Shown in pieces: positions 1 to 7,867 of a stretch of DNA of 64,000 nt. Below the pieces are notes generated by a model. The model searched no databases. It had not been told where the DNA came from and worked only from the letters and a program-made list of their open reading frames with translations. This DNA comes from Falsihalocynthiibacter halioticoli (GTDB taxonomy: Bacteria; Pseudomonadota; Alphaproteobacteria; Rhodobacterales; Rhodobacteraceae): contig NZ_JAOYFC010000001.1 in the NCBI RefSeq assembly GCF_025802015.1, positions 1,116,001 through 1,180,000 of the forward strand, given 5' to 3'. The stretch's first letter is position 1. The number at the start of each line of letters is the position of its first letter. Made by a program: the position numbers and the translations under genes.

Positions 1-2218
1 AGATGCGTTTGGGCGCATCGAGGCGATAGGGCACCAGAAGCGTTGCGATCCGGTGGCGTGTGGCGGCGGGATAGCGCGCGGTCAGGAACGTGCTGACAGG
101 CAGTCCTTCGTAATCGGCGGGGTCCACATCAGGGAAATCGGTTTCCTGTGTGATCTCGGGTTTTCCGGCTTCGGACCAGACAACTTGACCATAAAAACCA
201 GCGCGTTCACCCGTGTTGCGGAACGAAGATTTGCCCAGCTCGAACGGGTTGTTCGCGTGCAGGAGCCAATCCACGGTGACAGGCGTTTCGGCATCGACCT
301 TGTCGATAATCACGAAATAGCTGTTGCGCACAAAATAGATTTCGCGCTCCGCCAATGTCACCTCTGGAGAGAGGCTTTGATAGGCGGGGGTTGCATCGCC
401 TTTGATAAAGATATGATCGTCATGCTCCTCCGCAGCCAGAATTTTGCCTGTGGCGCGCATGGCTTTGGATTTGTCTTTCTCGGCGTATTGGCCCTTGCCG
501 TTGATGAGGATCGCGTTCTTGGAACGCGTTTGACGCCGCCAGTTGCGGTGCATCGACGAGTTAAAGGCAACGTAGTGGCCGGACTGGATCGCAAGATCTT
601 CGCCATAGGCCGACATGCAGAAAGCGTTCTGGTCGCCGTGGCTGTGGCTGATCGAGCCGAATTGCGAGGATTTGAACACGAATTGGATGTGGTTGTCAGG
701 ATCCGCCATCGCGTGTTGTACGCCGACCCAGCCGATGCCTTTGAAATGGCGTAGGCCGTCTTCGGGCGGTGTCGCTTCGACGACTGGGAAATCGGTTTGA
801 AACACCATCTCGTCAAAGTTGGTGTCCCACCAGCCCCAGTTGTAGAAGGCCATCTCTGTGCCTGGATTGAGGCGCAGGTTTTCTTCGCAATACCATTGGT
901 AGGCGCCTTTGCCTGTAACGCCAGCGAACTGGCGCATGTTCAGGCCGGTCTTGATGCCGGGGAGGTCGCCTTGGGTGCTGTCATCGCCAAATGTACCGCG
1001 ACGAGTGTTCGGCGCTTTGCAATAGAGCGGGAAATCGCCCGTGGCCTGAAGGAAGGGGCGTTGATAAAGGTCAATGCCCGTGTAGGATTTGAGCCGGTTC
1101 GCCGCGTCGATAAGATAGGCCATGCCCATCATCCAGTAATTCGTACCCTCGGCCCAGCCGCCGTCATTGTCTGCCCATGGCGAATAGACGGTGAACAGGA
1201 ACTCAACGCAGTAGTGAAGCCATTCGCGCGCCTCGTCCTCTTCGTCATCGCCCAAGAGCGCGATACAGGCCGGAATAAGCGTGAGTGATACAGAGCGCAC
1301 AGCGTGGCTGTCATAGGGGAAGAGGTGGATTTTTGCGTTGCTGATCGCATGTTCGGCAATGTCACGCGTGCGTTCGAGCAGGGCCGCGCGCACGGTTTGG
1401 CGCTCTTCTTCGGAAAGCACGTCATAGAGCCAGTCATAGCCCCATGCGAGCGCGTTCGTGACGCGGTAAGCCCATTCATCCGTATAAGCGCGCGACGTGA
1501 CGCCCATCGGATCCCAAGATGCGACCTCGAGCAGCCATTCTTTGGCGCGTTCGGTTTGTTCGGCATTGCCGGTGACTTTACCGCCAATTGCGAGGTGGCG
1601 GATGGCGTACCACGCTTCTTGCAGGTCGATATAGGTTTGACGCCAGACAGGCGCGACGCGCTTGTGGTTCGGATAGCCTGCTGGCTCCTTCATCACTTCG
1701 CGGTCCATCCATGGCAGAACAGATTTTTCATAGAAGGTGGACCATGCGCAATGGTTGGAGTCTGCCTTGACCGCTTTCGTGAAATCCTTCAGGCGATCTG
1801 GCGTCATCCAGAGGCGCGGGTGTTCGCTGGTGACGTTCGCAAACCGTTCTTTGCGGTTGGGCAGGGGTGTTTCGGGCAGTCCTTCGGCAACTGTAAAGCT
1901 GCGGGTCGTGCTCCATGTCGTGGTCGGTGCGCCCTTGGCATCACACACTGCGTATGACCAGTAATGGGTGCCAGCGGCAAGCGGGGCGTCGGGCGTCAGG
2001 AAATTCAGAGGTACATTGGCGTAAACTTGCGTTGATTTGGCAGGGAACTCCGGATCGGTGGAGATACGTAGCACATAGTGCGCCTCATCTTCGATCACGG
2101 GAAGCCAAGTGAAACGCGGCGGGTTTTCGACGATATCTGTCGTTTCATCCGGCGCATATGCGATTGTGAGGCGGCCCGCTTTGGGTTCGTCGAGGGTTGG
2201 AAGCTTGGATGCGGGCAT
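1..2218 (-). CDS. PL15-type exo-oligouronide (oligoalginate) lyase, 3' end cut by window
   Basis: About 739 residues are visible and the frame is open to the left edge, so only the C-terminus is missing. Order: a small beta domain (DUF4962-like, about 1-110), an alpha-helical toroid (about 130-450), then a heparinase II/III beta-sandwich. Candidate catalytic residues are His305 (YDSHAVRS), Tyr361 (EGTNYWMM) and His525/His527 (SISHSHGDQ). From memory these fall within a few positions of His311, Tyr365 and His531 of the Agrobacterium exo-alginate lyase Atu3025 (PL15), which also sits next to an AlgQ/M1/M2/S-type importer. The N-terminus has no signal peptide, so I infer a cytoplasmic enzyme that splits imported oligomers from one end into unsaturated monouronates. 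It is the last gene of the leftward ABC operon, 80 nt after the binding-protein gene. The lyase fold is near certain. The substrate (alginate or another uronate polymer) is inferred; some PL15 members act on heparin-type glycans. Confidence 0.85.
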   Translation of the reverse strand, partial: MPASKLPTLDEPKAGRLTIAYAPDETTDIVENPPRFTWLPVIEDEAHYVLRISTDPEFPAKSTQVYANVPLNFLTPDAPLAAGTHYWSYAVCDAKGAPTTTWSTTRSFTVAEGLPETPLPNRKERFANVTSEHPRLWMTPDRLKDFTKAVKADSNHCAWSTFYEKSVLPWMDREVMKEPAGYPNHKRVAPVWRQTYIDLQEAWYAIRHLAIGGKVTGNAEQTERAKEWLLEVASWDPMGVTSRAYTDEWAYRVTNALAWGYDWLYDVLSEEERQTVRAALLERTRDIAEHAISNAKIHLFPYDSHAVRSVSLTLIPACIALLGDDEEDEAREWLHYCVEFLFTVYSPWADNDGGWAEGTNYWMMGMAYLIDAANRLKSYTGIDLYQRPFLQATGDFPLYCKAPNTRRGTFGDDSTQGDLPGIKTGLNMRQFAGVTGKGAYQWYCEENLRLNPGTEMAFYNWGWWDTNFDEMVFQTDFPVVEATPPEDGLRHFKGIGWVGVQHAMADPDNHIQFVFKSSQFGSISHSHGDQNAFCMSAYGEDLAIQSGHYVAFNSSMHRNWRRQTRSKNAILINGKGQYAEKDKSKAMRATGKILAAEEHDDHIFIKGDATPAYQSLSPEVTLAEREIYFVRNSYFVIIDKVDAETPVTVDWLLHANNPFELGKSSFRNTGERAGFYGQVVWSEAGKPEITQETDFPDVDPADYEGLPVSTFLTARYPAATRHRIATLLVPYRLDAPKRI

Positions 2219-2255
2219 TGTAGGGCCTTATCTCTTGATATTGCAGAATAAAGAG

Positions 2256-2281
2256 GCGTGGCCAGCCGTTGCCGGCCACGC
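2256..2281 (-). promoter_or_regulatory. Intercistronic stem-loop between binding-protein and lyase genes
   Basis: An 8-bp GC-rich inverted repeat, GCGTGGCC/GGCCACGC, with a further small pairing inside the loop lies between the binding-protein stop and the lyase start. No long T-run follows on the minus strand. It is more likely an mRNA-stabilising or attenuating hairpin that keeps binding-protein transcript high relative to lyase than a full terminator. Confidence 0.5.
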
Positions 2282-2298
2282 TGTTTTCACTGTCTGGA

Positions 2299-3864
2299 TT
2301 ACCCGTACTGACGGGCGTAAGCGGAGTTTAGAACTTCAATTACGTCCTCGTAGCCCATCTTGTTGAGCGTCGCGACGTAGTCATCCCATTCCGCGGTTAT
2401 GTCGCCTGTACCAAGTACCCAAGCCTGCTGGCGCTCCAGCATATAGGTGCGCAGGGATGGCCAGTACTTGTCATAGACTTCCTGCTCTTCCTTGGTGAAT
2501 GCCACACCGAGGAACTGGTCGGTCAAGATATCGTGCTGGTCATAAAGCTCGATACCTTTGCGGGCGGCCTCTGCCGTCCACTGCCACTCGTAGCGGTAGT
2601 CCTGCCAGTAGCCGCGCTGGATTTGCGATCCAACGGCCCACATCTGAGCGTTTACAGGCTCGCCTTTGTTCAGAACTTCGTCCTTATAGATCGGCTCGCC
2701 GTCGACCATGTCGTAAGTTTCACCTTCGATACCGAAGTTAGAAAGAAGACGACCTTCCTCGGTGAACCAGAAGTCGAAGTATTTGATTGTTTCGACAGGG
2801 TTCTCGTTCTGGTGGCTGATTGCCCAACCGTCAGGTTTGATCGGAATACGGCGGTGCTCTTCGAGGCGACGTCCGCTTGGGCTTTCTGGTGGCAGGAACG
2901 GGATGAAGTTGAAGCCTTCAACCTTGTCGGCCAGAGCAGCGTTATAGCCCGATGTAGAAGCAAACCAGTCGTGTGTGAAACCACCGAGGTCTTCGGACAG
3001 AAGATATTCACGTGCAGAGGATCCGCGCGTAAAGACTTCTGGGTCAATCAGACCTTCTTCGTACCATTTGGCGACCATTGCGAGACCATCACGATAAGCT
3101 TCTTGCGCATAAGGATGCTCAAGCTTGCCTTCGTCGTTCACAAGGAAATCGTGATATGTGTCGGAACCGGAGGAGCGACCGTCCCAGAGAACAACGAGGC
3201 GGATAACTTCTTCCCAATCGCGGAAGAAGGCCGGAACCTCGTCTTTCATACCGTTGCCGTTTGGATCCTGATCGCGGAAAGCAACAAGAACGTCATAAAG
3301 CTCGTCAACGGTGTTTGGCTGCTCAAGGCCGAGCTTGTCGAGCCAGTCCTGACGGATGAAGTACGCCCGACCGTATTTGCCGTCTGGAAGGTACGGGATG
3401 TAGTAGTAGTTGCCATCGTAAGCAGAGATCGCCTCTTTCAGGCCAGGGTGGCTATCCCAGAACGCCTTGATGTTTGGCGCGTGCTCTTCAACCAGATCGT
3501 TCAGCGGAACGAATGCGCCCTGTGGGCCAAATTCGTTAACCGGCTGTTTGATCAAGTGGCCGCCCACGATGTCTGGCATGTCGCCGGATGCAATCAGCAG
3601 GTTCATGGATTCGGCGGAGTCTTTTGTATTTTTGCCGAATGTCTGGTCAACAAGATGAATACCGGTCATCTCGCGCGCGGCTTCCTCTACGGGGTAGATC
3701 TGGCTTGCGTCACCACCAACGCCATAGCCCTGTGCGCGGGGCCAGTGCATGTGAATTGTCAGTTCCAGCGGTTCGTCAACGATCTTCAGGTGATCGTCGG
3801 CAAAAGCCGGTGCCGTGAGGGCCGTTGTGGCCAGCATGGCGAGGGGTAAAGACAGTTTTCGCAT
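2299..3864 (-). CDS. AlgQ-like periplasmic oligosaccharide-binding protein of ABC importer
   Basis: A 521-residue extracellular solute-binding protein. The N-terminal signal peptide ends near ALTAPAFA-DD (about residue 22). There is no lipobox cysteine, so it is probably a soluble periplasmic protein. Residues 198-209 (DQDPNGNGMKDE) form an EF-hand-like loop with the D-x-N-x-N-x-x-x-D-E spacing of the calcium site of Sphingomonas AlgQ1/AlgQ2, at almost the same place in the mature chain. The length also fits that large-ligand subfamily (about 500 residues). Two permease genes, an ATPase gene and a uronate lyase gene flank it in the same operon. I infer that it captures acidic oligosaccharides in the periplasm and hands them to the permease pair. 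The exact ligand cannot be read from sequence. Confidence 0.9.
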   Translation of the reverse strand: MRKLSLPLAMLATTALTAPAFADDHLKIVDEPLELTIHMHWPRAQGYGVGGDASQIYPVEEAAREMTGIHLVDQTFGKNTKDSAESMNLLIASGDMPDIVGGHLIKQPVNEFGPQGAFVPLNDLVEEHAPNIKAFWDSHPGLKEAISAYDGNYYYIPYLPDGKYGRAYFIRQDWLDKLGLEQPNTVDELYDVLVAFRDQDPNGNGMKDEVPAFFRDWEEVIRLVVLWDGRSSGSDTYHDFLVNDEGKLEHPYAQEAYRDGLAMVAKWYEEGLIDPEVFTRGSSAREYLLSEDLGGFTHDWFASTSGYNAALADKVEGFNFIPFLPPESPSGRRLEEHRRIPIKPDGWAISHQNENPVETIKYFDFWFTEEGRLLSNFGIEGETYDMVDGEPIYKDEVLNKGEPVNAQMWAVGSQIQRGYWQDYRYEWQWTAEAARKGIELYDQHDILTDQFLGVAFTKEEQEVYDKYWPSLRTYMLERQQAWVLGTGDITAEWDDYVATLNKMGYEDVIEVLNSAYARQYG

Positions 3865-3901
3865 AAGTTCCTCCCTTTGGTGCGATAGTCGGTTTTGGTG
3901 T

Positions 3902-3929
3902 CCCGCGGGCCGGTTCAGCGGCCCGAGGG
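3902..3929 (-). promoter_or_regulatory. Intercistronic stem-loop between permease and binding-protein genes
   Basis: Paired arms CGGGCC/GGCCCG are extended by CCC/GGG across one mismatch and enclose a loop of about 8 nt. It lies in the 85-nt space before the binding-protein gene. No T-run follows, so it is read as an mRNA processing or stability element, not a terminator. Confidence 0.45.
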
Positions 3930-3949
3930 TATTTGTTTGGCGGTGCCGC

Positions 3950-4831
3950 CTATTCCTTCACTCCACCCAGCAAGATGCCCTTGCTGAAGTACTTCTGGAG
4001 GAAGGGGTAGATGAGCAAGATCGGGATGATCGAGCAGACGATGATCGCGGCGCTAACGGTTTCCACGGAGTAGGGCGCATTGATCAGCTCGGCACCAAAG
4101 CTCTCGTCGTCTGTGAGTTCGGTGATGACGTGGCGCAGGTAAACTTGCAGCGGGATCTTGTCTTCATCCTGCAAGAGCACCATTGCCCAGAAAAAGCCGT
4201 TCCAGCGCGAGACGATGCAAAAGAGCGAGACCGTTGCGATGGCAGGCTTGGAGAGCGGCATATAGACCTTCCACAAGACCTGAAACTCATTGGCGCCATC
4301 CATGCGCGCAGCTTCCTCGAAACTCTGCGGGATTCCTTCAAAGAAGTTGCGCAGCAGGATGATGTTAAAGCCGTTGACCGCGAAGCCGATGATGATACCG
4401 AAGTAGCTGTCGAGCAGGCCCAGATCACGCATGTTCAGGAAGAAGGGGATAAGCCCTGCGTTGAACCACATGGTAAAGGCCACCACGAGGTTCCAGAACC
4501 GACGCCCGAAGAGTTGCGGGCGCGACAGAGCGTATGCTCCCGGAATGATGAACGCGAGGCTCATCAAGGTTCCGCCGATCGTATAGATGAACGTGTTCTT
4601 GTAGCTGGTCCAGAACTGTGGCTCGATCAGCACCCGTTTGTAGGCTTCGATTGTGAAGTCTATCGGCGTCAGAACGATGTTCCCCGCTCGGGCCTCAAAG
4701 CCGCTGCTGAGCGACAGTGAGGTGATATAGATGAACGGGTACAACGTGGAGATCGCAAAGAGCGTGATCAGCACCATGTTGACGATAACGAAGAGCTTAT
4801 CGCCGCGAGAGTAGAGGTTCATGTTTGCCAT
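3950..4831 (-). CDS. ABC importer permease (AlgM2/LplC-like)
   Basis: A 293-residue inner-membrane permease of the binding-protein-dependent transport family, with about six hydrophobic segments beginning at residues 13-35. The cytoplasmic EAA loop is visible as EEAARMDGANEFQVLWKVYM near the middle; this loop docks to the ATPase. It starts at an ATG preceded by a strong AGGAGG, 12 nt after the other permease gene. The long first periplasmic loop (FEARAGNIVLTPIDFT) is usual in the LplC/YtcP/AlgM2 type, which takes up complex oligosaccharides. It presumably forms a heterodimer with the upstream gene product. Confidence 0.9.
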   Translation of the reverse strand: MANMNLYSRGDKLFVIVNMVLITLFAISTLYPFIYITSLSLSSGFEARAGNIVLTPIDFTIEAYKRVLIEPQFWTSYKNTFIYTIGGTLMSLAFIIPGAYALSRPQLFGRRFWNLVVAFTMWFNAGLIPFFLNMRDLGLLDSYFGIIIGFAVNGFNIILLRNFFEGIPQSFEEAARMDGANEFQVLWKVYMPLSKPAIATVSLFCIVSRWNGFFWAMVLLQDEDKIPLQVYLRHVITELTDDESFGAELINAPYSVETVSAAIIVCSIIPILLIYPFLQKYFSKGILLGGVKE

Positions 4832-4843
4832 GGTCTTTTCCTC

Positions 4844-5839
4844 CTACCAGAGCGATGTGCGCGAATAGCGCTTCGAGATCGTGTTCGCGGTCATCACGAG
4901 GATGAAAGCAACCACAGCGTTAAAGAGACCAGCAGCAGCGGCAAAGTCGTACTGACCGCCCTGAAGACCCTGACGATAGATGAAGGTGTTCACCACATCG
5001 GCAGTCTCATAGGTCGCTGGCTGATAGAGCAGGATGATCATCTCGAACGAGATTTCGAGGATGTTACCAATGCGGATAATCAGCATGATGATGATGGTCG
5101 GAAGGATCGACGGAACCGTGATCTTCCACATCATTTGCCAGCGGCTTGCGCCATCCACCACAGCGGACTCATAGAGCGTCGGAGAGACACCAGCGATCGC
5201 AGCGAGATAGACGATCGACTGGAAGCCAGCCTCTTGCCAGATGCCCGTACCGATAAAGATCGGGCGGAACCATTCAGGCTTTGTCAGGAAGTAGATCGGC
5301 TCTATACCAAACCAGCCAATGATCGTGTTGACGATCCCCGCCGACGGCGAGAAGGCCGTCATCACAATCCCTGCGATAATCACCGAAGAGATGAAGTGTG
5401 GCAGGTAAACGATTGTTTGGGCTGACTTTTTGAAGGTCTGGTTCAACACTTCGTTGAACATCAGCGCCAGCAGGATCGGAACAGGGAACCCGAACAAAAG
5501 CCCATAGGCACTCATGATGATCGTATTGCGCAGCGCGCGCAGGAACTGGTCGTTTTCAAAGAGCGTGTGGAAATGCTCCAACCCGACCCAAGGGCTTCCG
5601 GCAATGCCGCGGAATACAGAGTAATCCTTGAAGGCGATCTGTAGCCCGTACATCGGCTTATAAAGGAAGACCATCAACCAGATGATTGTGGGCAACAGCA
5701 ACGCATAGAGCTGCCACTCCCGCTTGAGGTGGTCTCCCACCTTCTGGATGCGTGTGCGTTTGCGGCGACGTTGGGATTCAGTGGCATCAAAGACCAATTG
5801 CTCGGTCGTTGGGCCTGAGAAATTGGGATCGTTTGTCAT
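4844..5839 (-). CDS. ABC importer permease (AlgM1/LplB-like)
   Basis: A 331-residue permease with a hydrophilic N-terminal extension of about 35 residues (rich in Arg/Lys near RRRKRTRIQK) followed by about six membrane segments. The EAA loop YESAVVDGASRWQMMWKI is visible in the second half. The start codon overlaps the ATPase stop by 4 nt (ATGA), which indicates translational coupling. The LplB/AlgM1 subfamily pairs with LplC/AlgM2-type permeases and long binding proteins, exactly the set present here. Role: the other half of the membrane channel for the oligosaccharide importer. Confidence 0.9.
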   Translation of the reverse strand: MTNDPNFSGPTTEQLVFDATESQRRRKRTRIQKVGDHLKREWQLYALLLPTIIWLMVFLYKPMYGLQIAFKDYSVFRGIAGSPWVGLEHFHTLFENDQFLRALRNTIIMSAYGLLFGFPVPILLALMFNEVLNQTFKKSAQTIVYLPHFISSVIIAGIVMTAFSPSAGIVNTIIGWFGIEPIYFLTKPEWFRPIFIGTGIWQEAGFQSIVYLAAIAGVSPTLYESAVVDGASRWQMMWKITVPSILPTIIIMLIIRIGNILEISFEMIILLYQPATYETADVVNTFIYRQGLQGGQYDFAAAAGLFNAVVAFILVMTANTISKRYSRTSLW

Positions 5840-6939
5840 TGCTCCAACACCTGTCCGGGCAGGGCCTGTCCGGTTGCCTTGTCAAAGACACGGATCAGGT
5901 GCGGTTCGATGTTGAAACCAGAGATGCCGTCAAGAATATCCATCTGTCCGACAGTCTCGGTCCGAATGACAAATGGTGCGCCCTGAAGGCTGGCGTGAAT
6001 GAGCGCCTCGGACCCAAGCGTTTCGATCAGATCCACATCAACGGGCACGTTGCCACCTTCGTCTTTCGCGGCAACGGTGACGAATTCGGGGCGGATGCCA
6101 AGGATAACCTCGGTGCCCACGGCGTTTTCCAGCGACGGTAGCTTGGCGAGCTGAAGGCGGTTGCCGTCAAACTCGGCGATTGGCCCGGTTTCACCAGCGA
6201 CGATCTTTGCATCCACCATGTTCATGGGGGGAGAGCCGAGGAAGCCCGCAACAAAGGTATTTGCAGGGTTCAGGAACAGGTCCATCGGCGTCCCGACCTG
6301 CTCGATACGGCCGTCATGCATAACAACGATACGGTCAGCGAGCGTCATGGCCTCGACCTGATCATGCGTCACATAGATCGACGTCACGCCAAGACGCTTG
6401 TGGAGGCGCTTGATTTCGGCGCGCATCTGCGTGCGCAGCTTGGCATCGAGGTTGGAGAGGGGTTCGTCAAAAAGGAACACTTTAGGCTGGCGCACAATGG
6501 CGCGCCCCATGGCCACACGCTGGCGTTGTCCACCGGACAAATCAGCAGGGCGGCGTTCCAGATATTCGGTCAGGCCGAGGATGCCGCCAACTTCTTTGAC
6601 TTGGCTTTCAATCTCGGCTTTTGGGGTTCTGCGGATACGCAGACCGAAGGCAATATTATCCGCAACATTCAGGTGGGGATAGAGCGCGTAGTTCTGGAAT
6701 ACCATCGCCACGTCGCGGTCTTTTGGTGCAACTTGGTTAACGTATCTTCCATCGATAGAGAGGTCGCCGTCGGTGATCTCTTCCAGGCCGGCGATCATGC
6801 GCAATGTCGTCGATTTTCCGCATCCGGACGGGCCGACAAGGACAACAAATTCCTTCTCTTGCACTTCCAGATCAATTCCATGCACGACCTCTAGTTGGCC
6901 GTAAGCCTTGGTAATGCCATTCAAGCTAACGCCAGACAT
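5836..6939 (-). CDS. ABC importer ATPase (UgpC/MsmK/AlgS-type)
   Basis: A 367-residue carbohydrate-importer ATPase. Walker A is GPSGCGKST (36-44), the Q-loop is at FQNYALYP (about 81), the signature LSGGQ is at 134-138, Walker B FLFDEP is at 155-160 and the switch His lies in YVTHD. The last 130 residues are the TOBE/MalK-type regulatory domain. It is first in the leftward operon ATPase-permease-permease-binding protein-lyase and has a strong AGGAGGAG 6 nt before the ATG. The tandem GTATAC operator repeats lie 65-100 nt upstream of its start. MalK-type ATPases are sometimes shared between several importers, so it may serve more than this one. Confidence 0.93.
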   Translation of the reverse strand: MSGVSLNGITKAYGQLEVVHGIDLEVQEKEFVVLVGPSGCGKSTTLRMIAGLEEITDGDLSIDGRYVNQVAPKDRDVAMVFQNYALYPHLNVADNIAFGLRIRRTPKAEIESQVKEVGGILGLTEYLERRPADLSGGQRQRVAMGRAIVRQPKVFLFDEPLSNLDAKLRTQMRAEIKRLHKRLGVTSIYVTHDQVEAMTLADRIVVMHDGRIEQVGTPMDLFLNPANTFVAGFLGSPPMNMVDAKIVAGETGPIAEFDGNRLQLAKLPSLENAVGTEVILGIRPEFVTVAAKDEGGNVPVDVDLIETLGSEALIHASLQGAPFVIRTETVGQMDILDGISGFNIEPHLIRVFDKATGQALPGQVLEQ

Positions 6940-7003
6940 AGCTCCTCCTCTTGATGCGCCAAATCGAGGCGCTCCCCCAGCGGTCGATTCGCCGCCAACT
7001 CAA

Positions 7004-7042
7004 TTCTGGTATACTAGTAAAAGTTCTGGTATACTAGTAAAA
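7004..7042. promoter_or_regulatory. Tandem operator-like repeat, candidate GntR sites
   Basis: The 19-bp word TTCTGGTATACTAGTAAAA occurs twice with a 20-bp period (7004-7022 and 7024-7042). Each copy is centred on the near-palindrome CTGGTATACTAG. It sits between the divergent importer operon (start 6939) and the GntR gene (start 7129). A 20-bp period places two bound dimers about two helical turns apart, on the same face of the DNA. The same GTATAC core recurs at the promoters near 11833 and 11977. UxuR/ExuR-type GntR proteins of hexuronate metabolism are known to bind GGTATACC-like palindromes. Predicted target of the adjacent repressor. Confidence 0.7.
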
Positions 7043-7128
7043 ATTGTTATAGCTTGTTTAATGAGTTAATGCTGCTATCTAGTGGTCCTGCTAAGATTAG
7101 TGGCAAGAATTGAGAGGAGAAACTGCAG

Positions 7129-7821
7129 ATGGTCCAAGCGAGTCCAAGAAGCGAGAGACGGACGAGTGTCGACGAGGTTTTCGAGTTTCTGCAGGAAGAG
7201 ATATCTTCAATGCGGCTCAGACCCGGCGACAAGATTTCCGAGGCAGATGTTGCGAACCGCTTTGGCGTTTCACGCCAGCCCGTACGCGATGCGTTTAGCC
7301 GCCTTGCCAACCTTGATCTGCTTTTGATCCGTCCGCAGCGCGCAACCGAAGTCAAACGCTTCTCTATGCGTGAAATCGAAAAATCCCGCTTTGTGCGGAC
7401 TGCCGTTGAGAAAGAAGCCTTGCGTCGTGCTTCAGAATTTTGCGACGAGGTCGGCGCTGCGCAATTGGACGCGGAGCTTGCTCAACAGAAGGTTGCTCTG
7501 AAGAAGCAAGACCTCGAAGAGTTTGGCCGCTTGGATTACGCTTTCCACCAAACGCTTTGCAAGATTGCCAAGGCGGAATTTGCATTCGATGTTATTATGG
7601 CCGAGAAATCCAAGGTTGATCGTCTTTGCATGTTGAGCCTCGCGAAAGCTGACCGGATGGTAGATCTCGTTGAGGATCACACCGAAATCGCGGAGGCCGT
7701 CAAAAACCATGATGCAGATAGCGCGCTTGCCGCTGCGCAAAAGCACCTGAGCCGCCTCGATAAAACGATTGAGCGTATCACGGAAACAAATGCGCATTAC
7801 TTCGAGCCGGAACTTGTATGA
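7129..7821 (+). CDS. GntR-family (FadR/FCD subfamily) transcriptional regulator
   Basis: A 230-residue regulator. An N-terminal winged helix-turn-helix covers about residues 15-80, with a recognition region like DVANRFGVSRQPVRDAFSRL. A C-terminal all-helical FCD ligand domain follows, with metal-site-like residues in DYAFHQTL, DHTEIAEAV and KHLSRL (one Asp and three His). The start has GAGAGGAG 8 nt upstream. It is divergent from the importer operon, with the tandem GTATAC repeats in between, and is followed 46 nt later by a MATE gene. By position and by the operator type I infer a repressor of the uronate importer, ManD and TRAP operons, released by a sugar acid. The closest functional names would be UxuR/ExuR-like, but I cannot assign orthology. 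Confidence 0.92.
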   Translation: MVQASPRSERRTSVDEVFEFLQEEISSMRLRPGDKISEADVANRFGVSRQPVRDAFSRLANLDLLLIRPQRATEVKRFSMREIEKSRFVRTAVEKEALRRASEFCDEVGAAQLDAELAQQKVALKKQDLEEFGRLDYAFHQTLCKIAKAEFAFDVIMAEKSKVDRLCMLSLAKADRMVDLVEDHTEIAEAVKNHDADSALAAAQKHLSRLDKTIERITETNAHYFEPELV

Positions 7822-7867
7822 GGCTCTTCTTTAGCATCGATCTGAAAGGCGCCGGACCTCTCGCTCA

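Noticed and set aside
2533..3849. 438-codon open frame on the plus strand
   Set aside because: It is antisense to the binding-protein gene, whose minus-strand product has a signal peptide, calcium loop and operon context. The plus frame has no family features.
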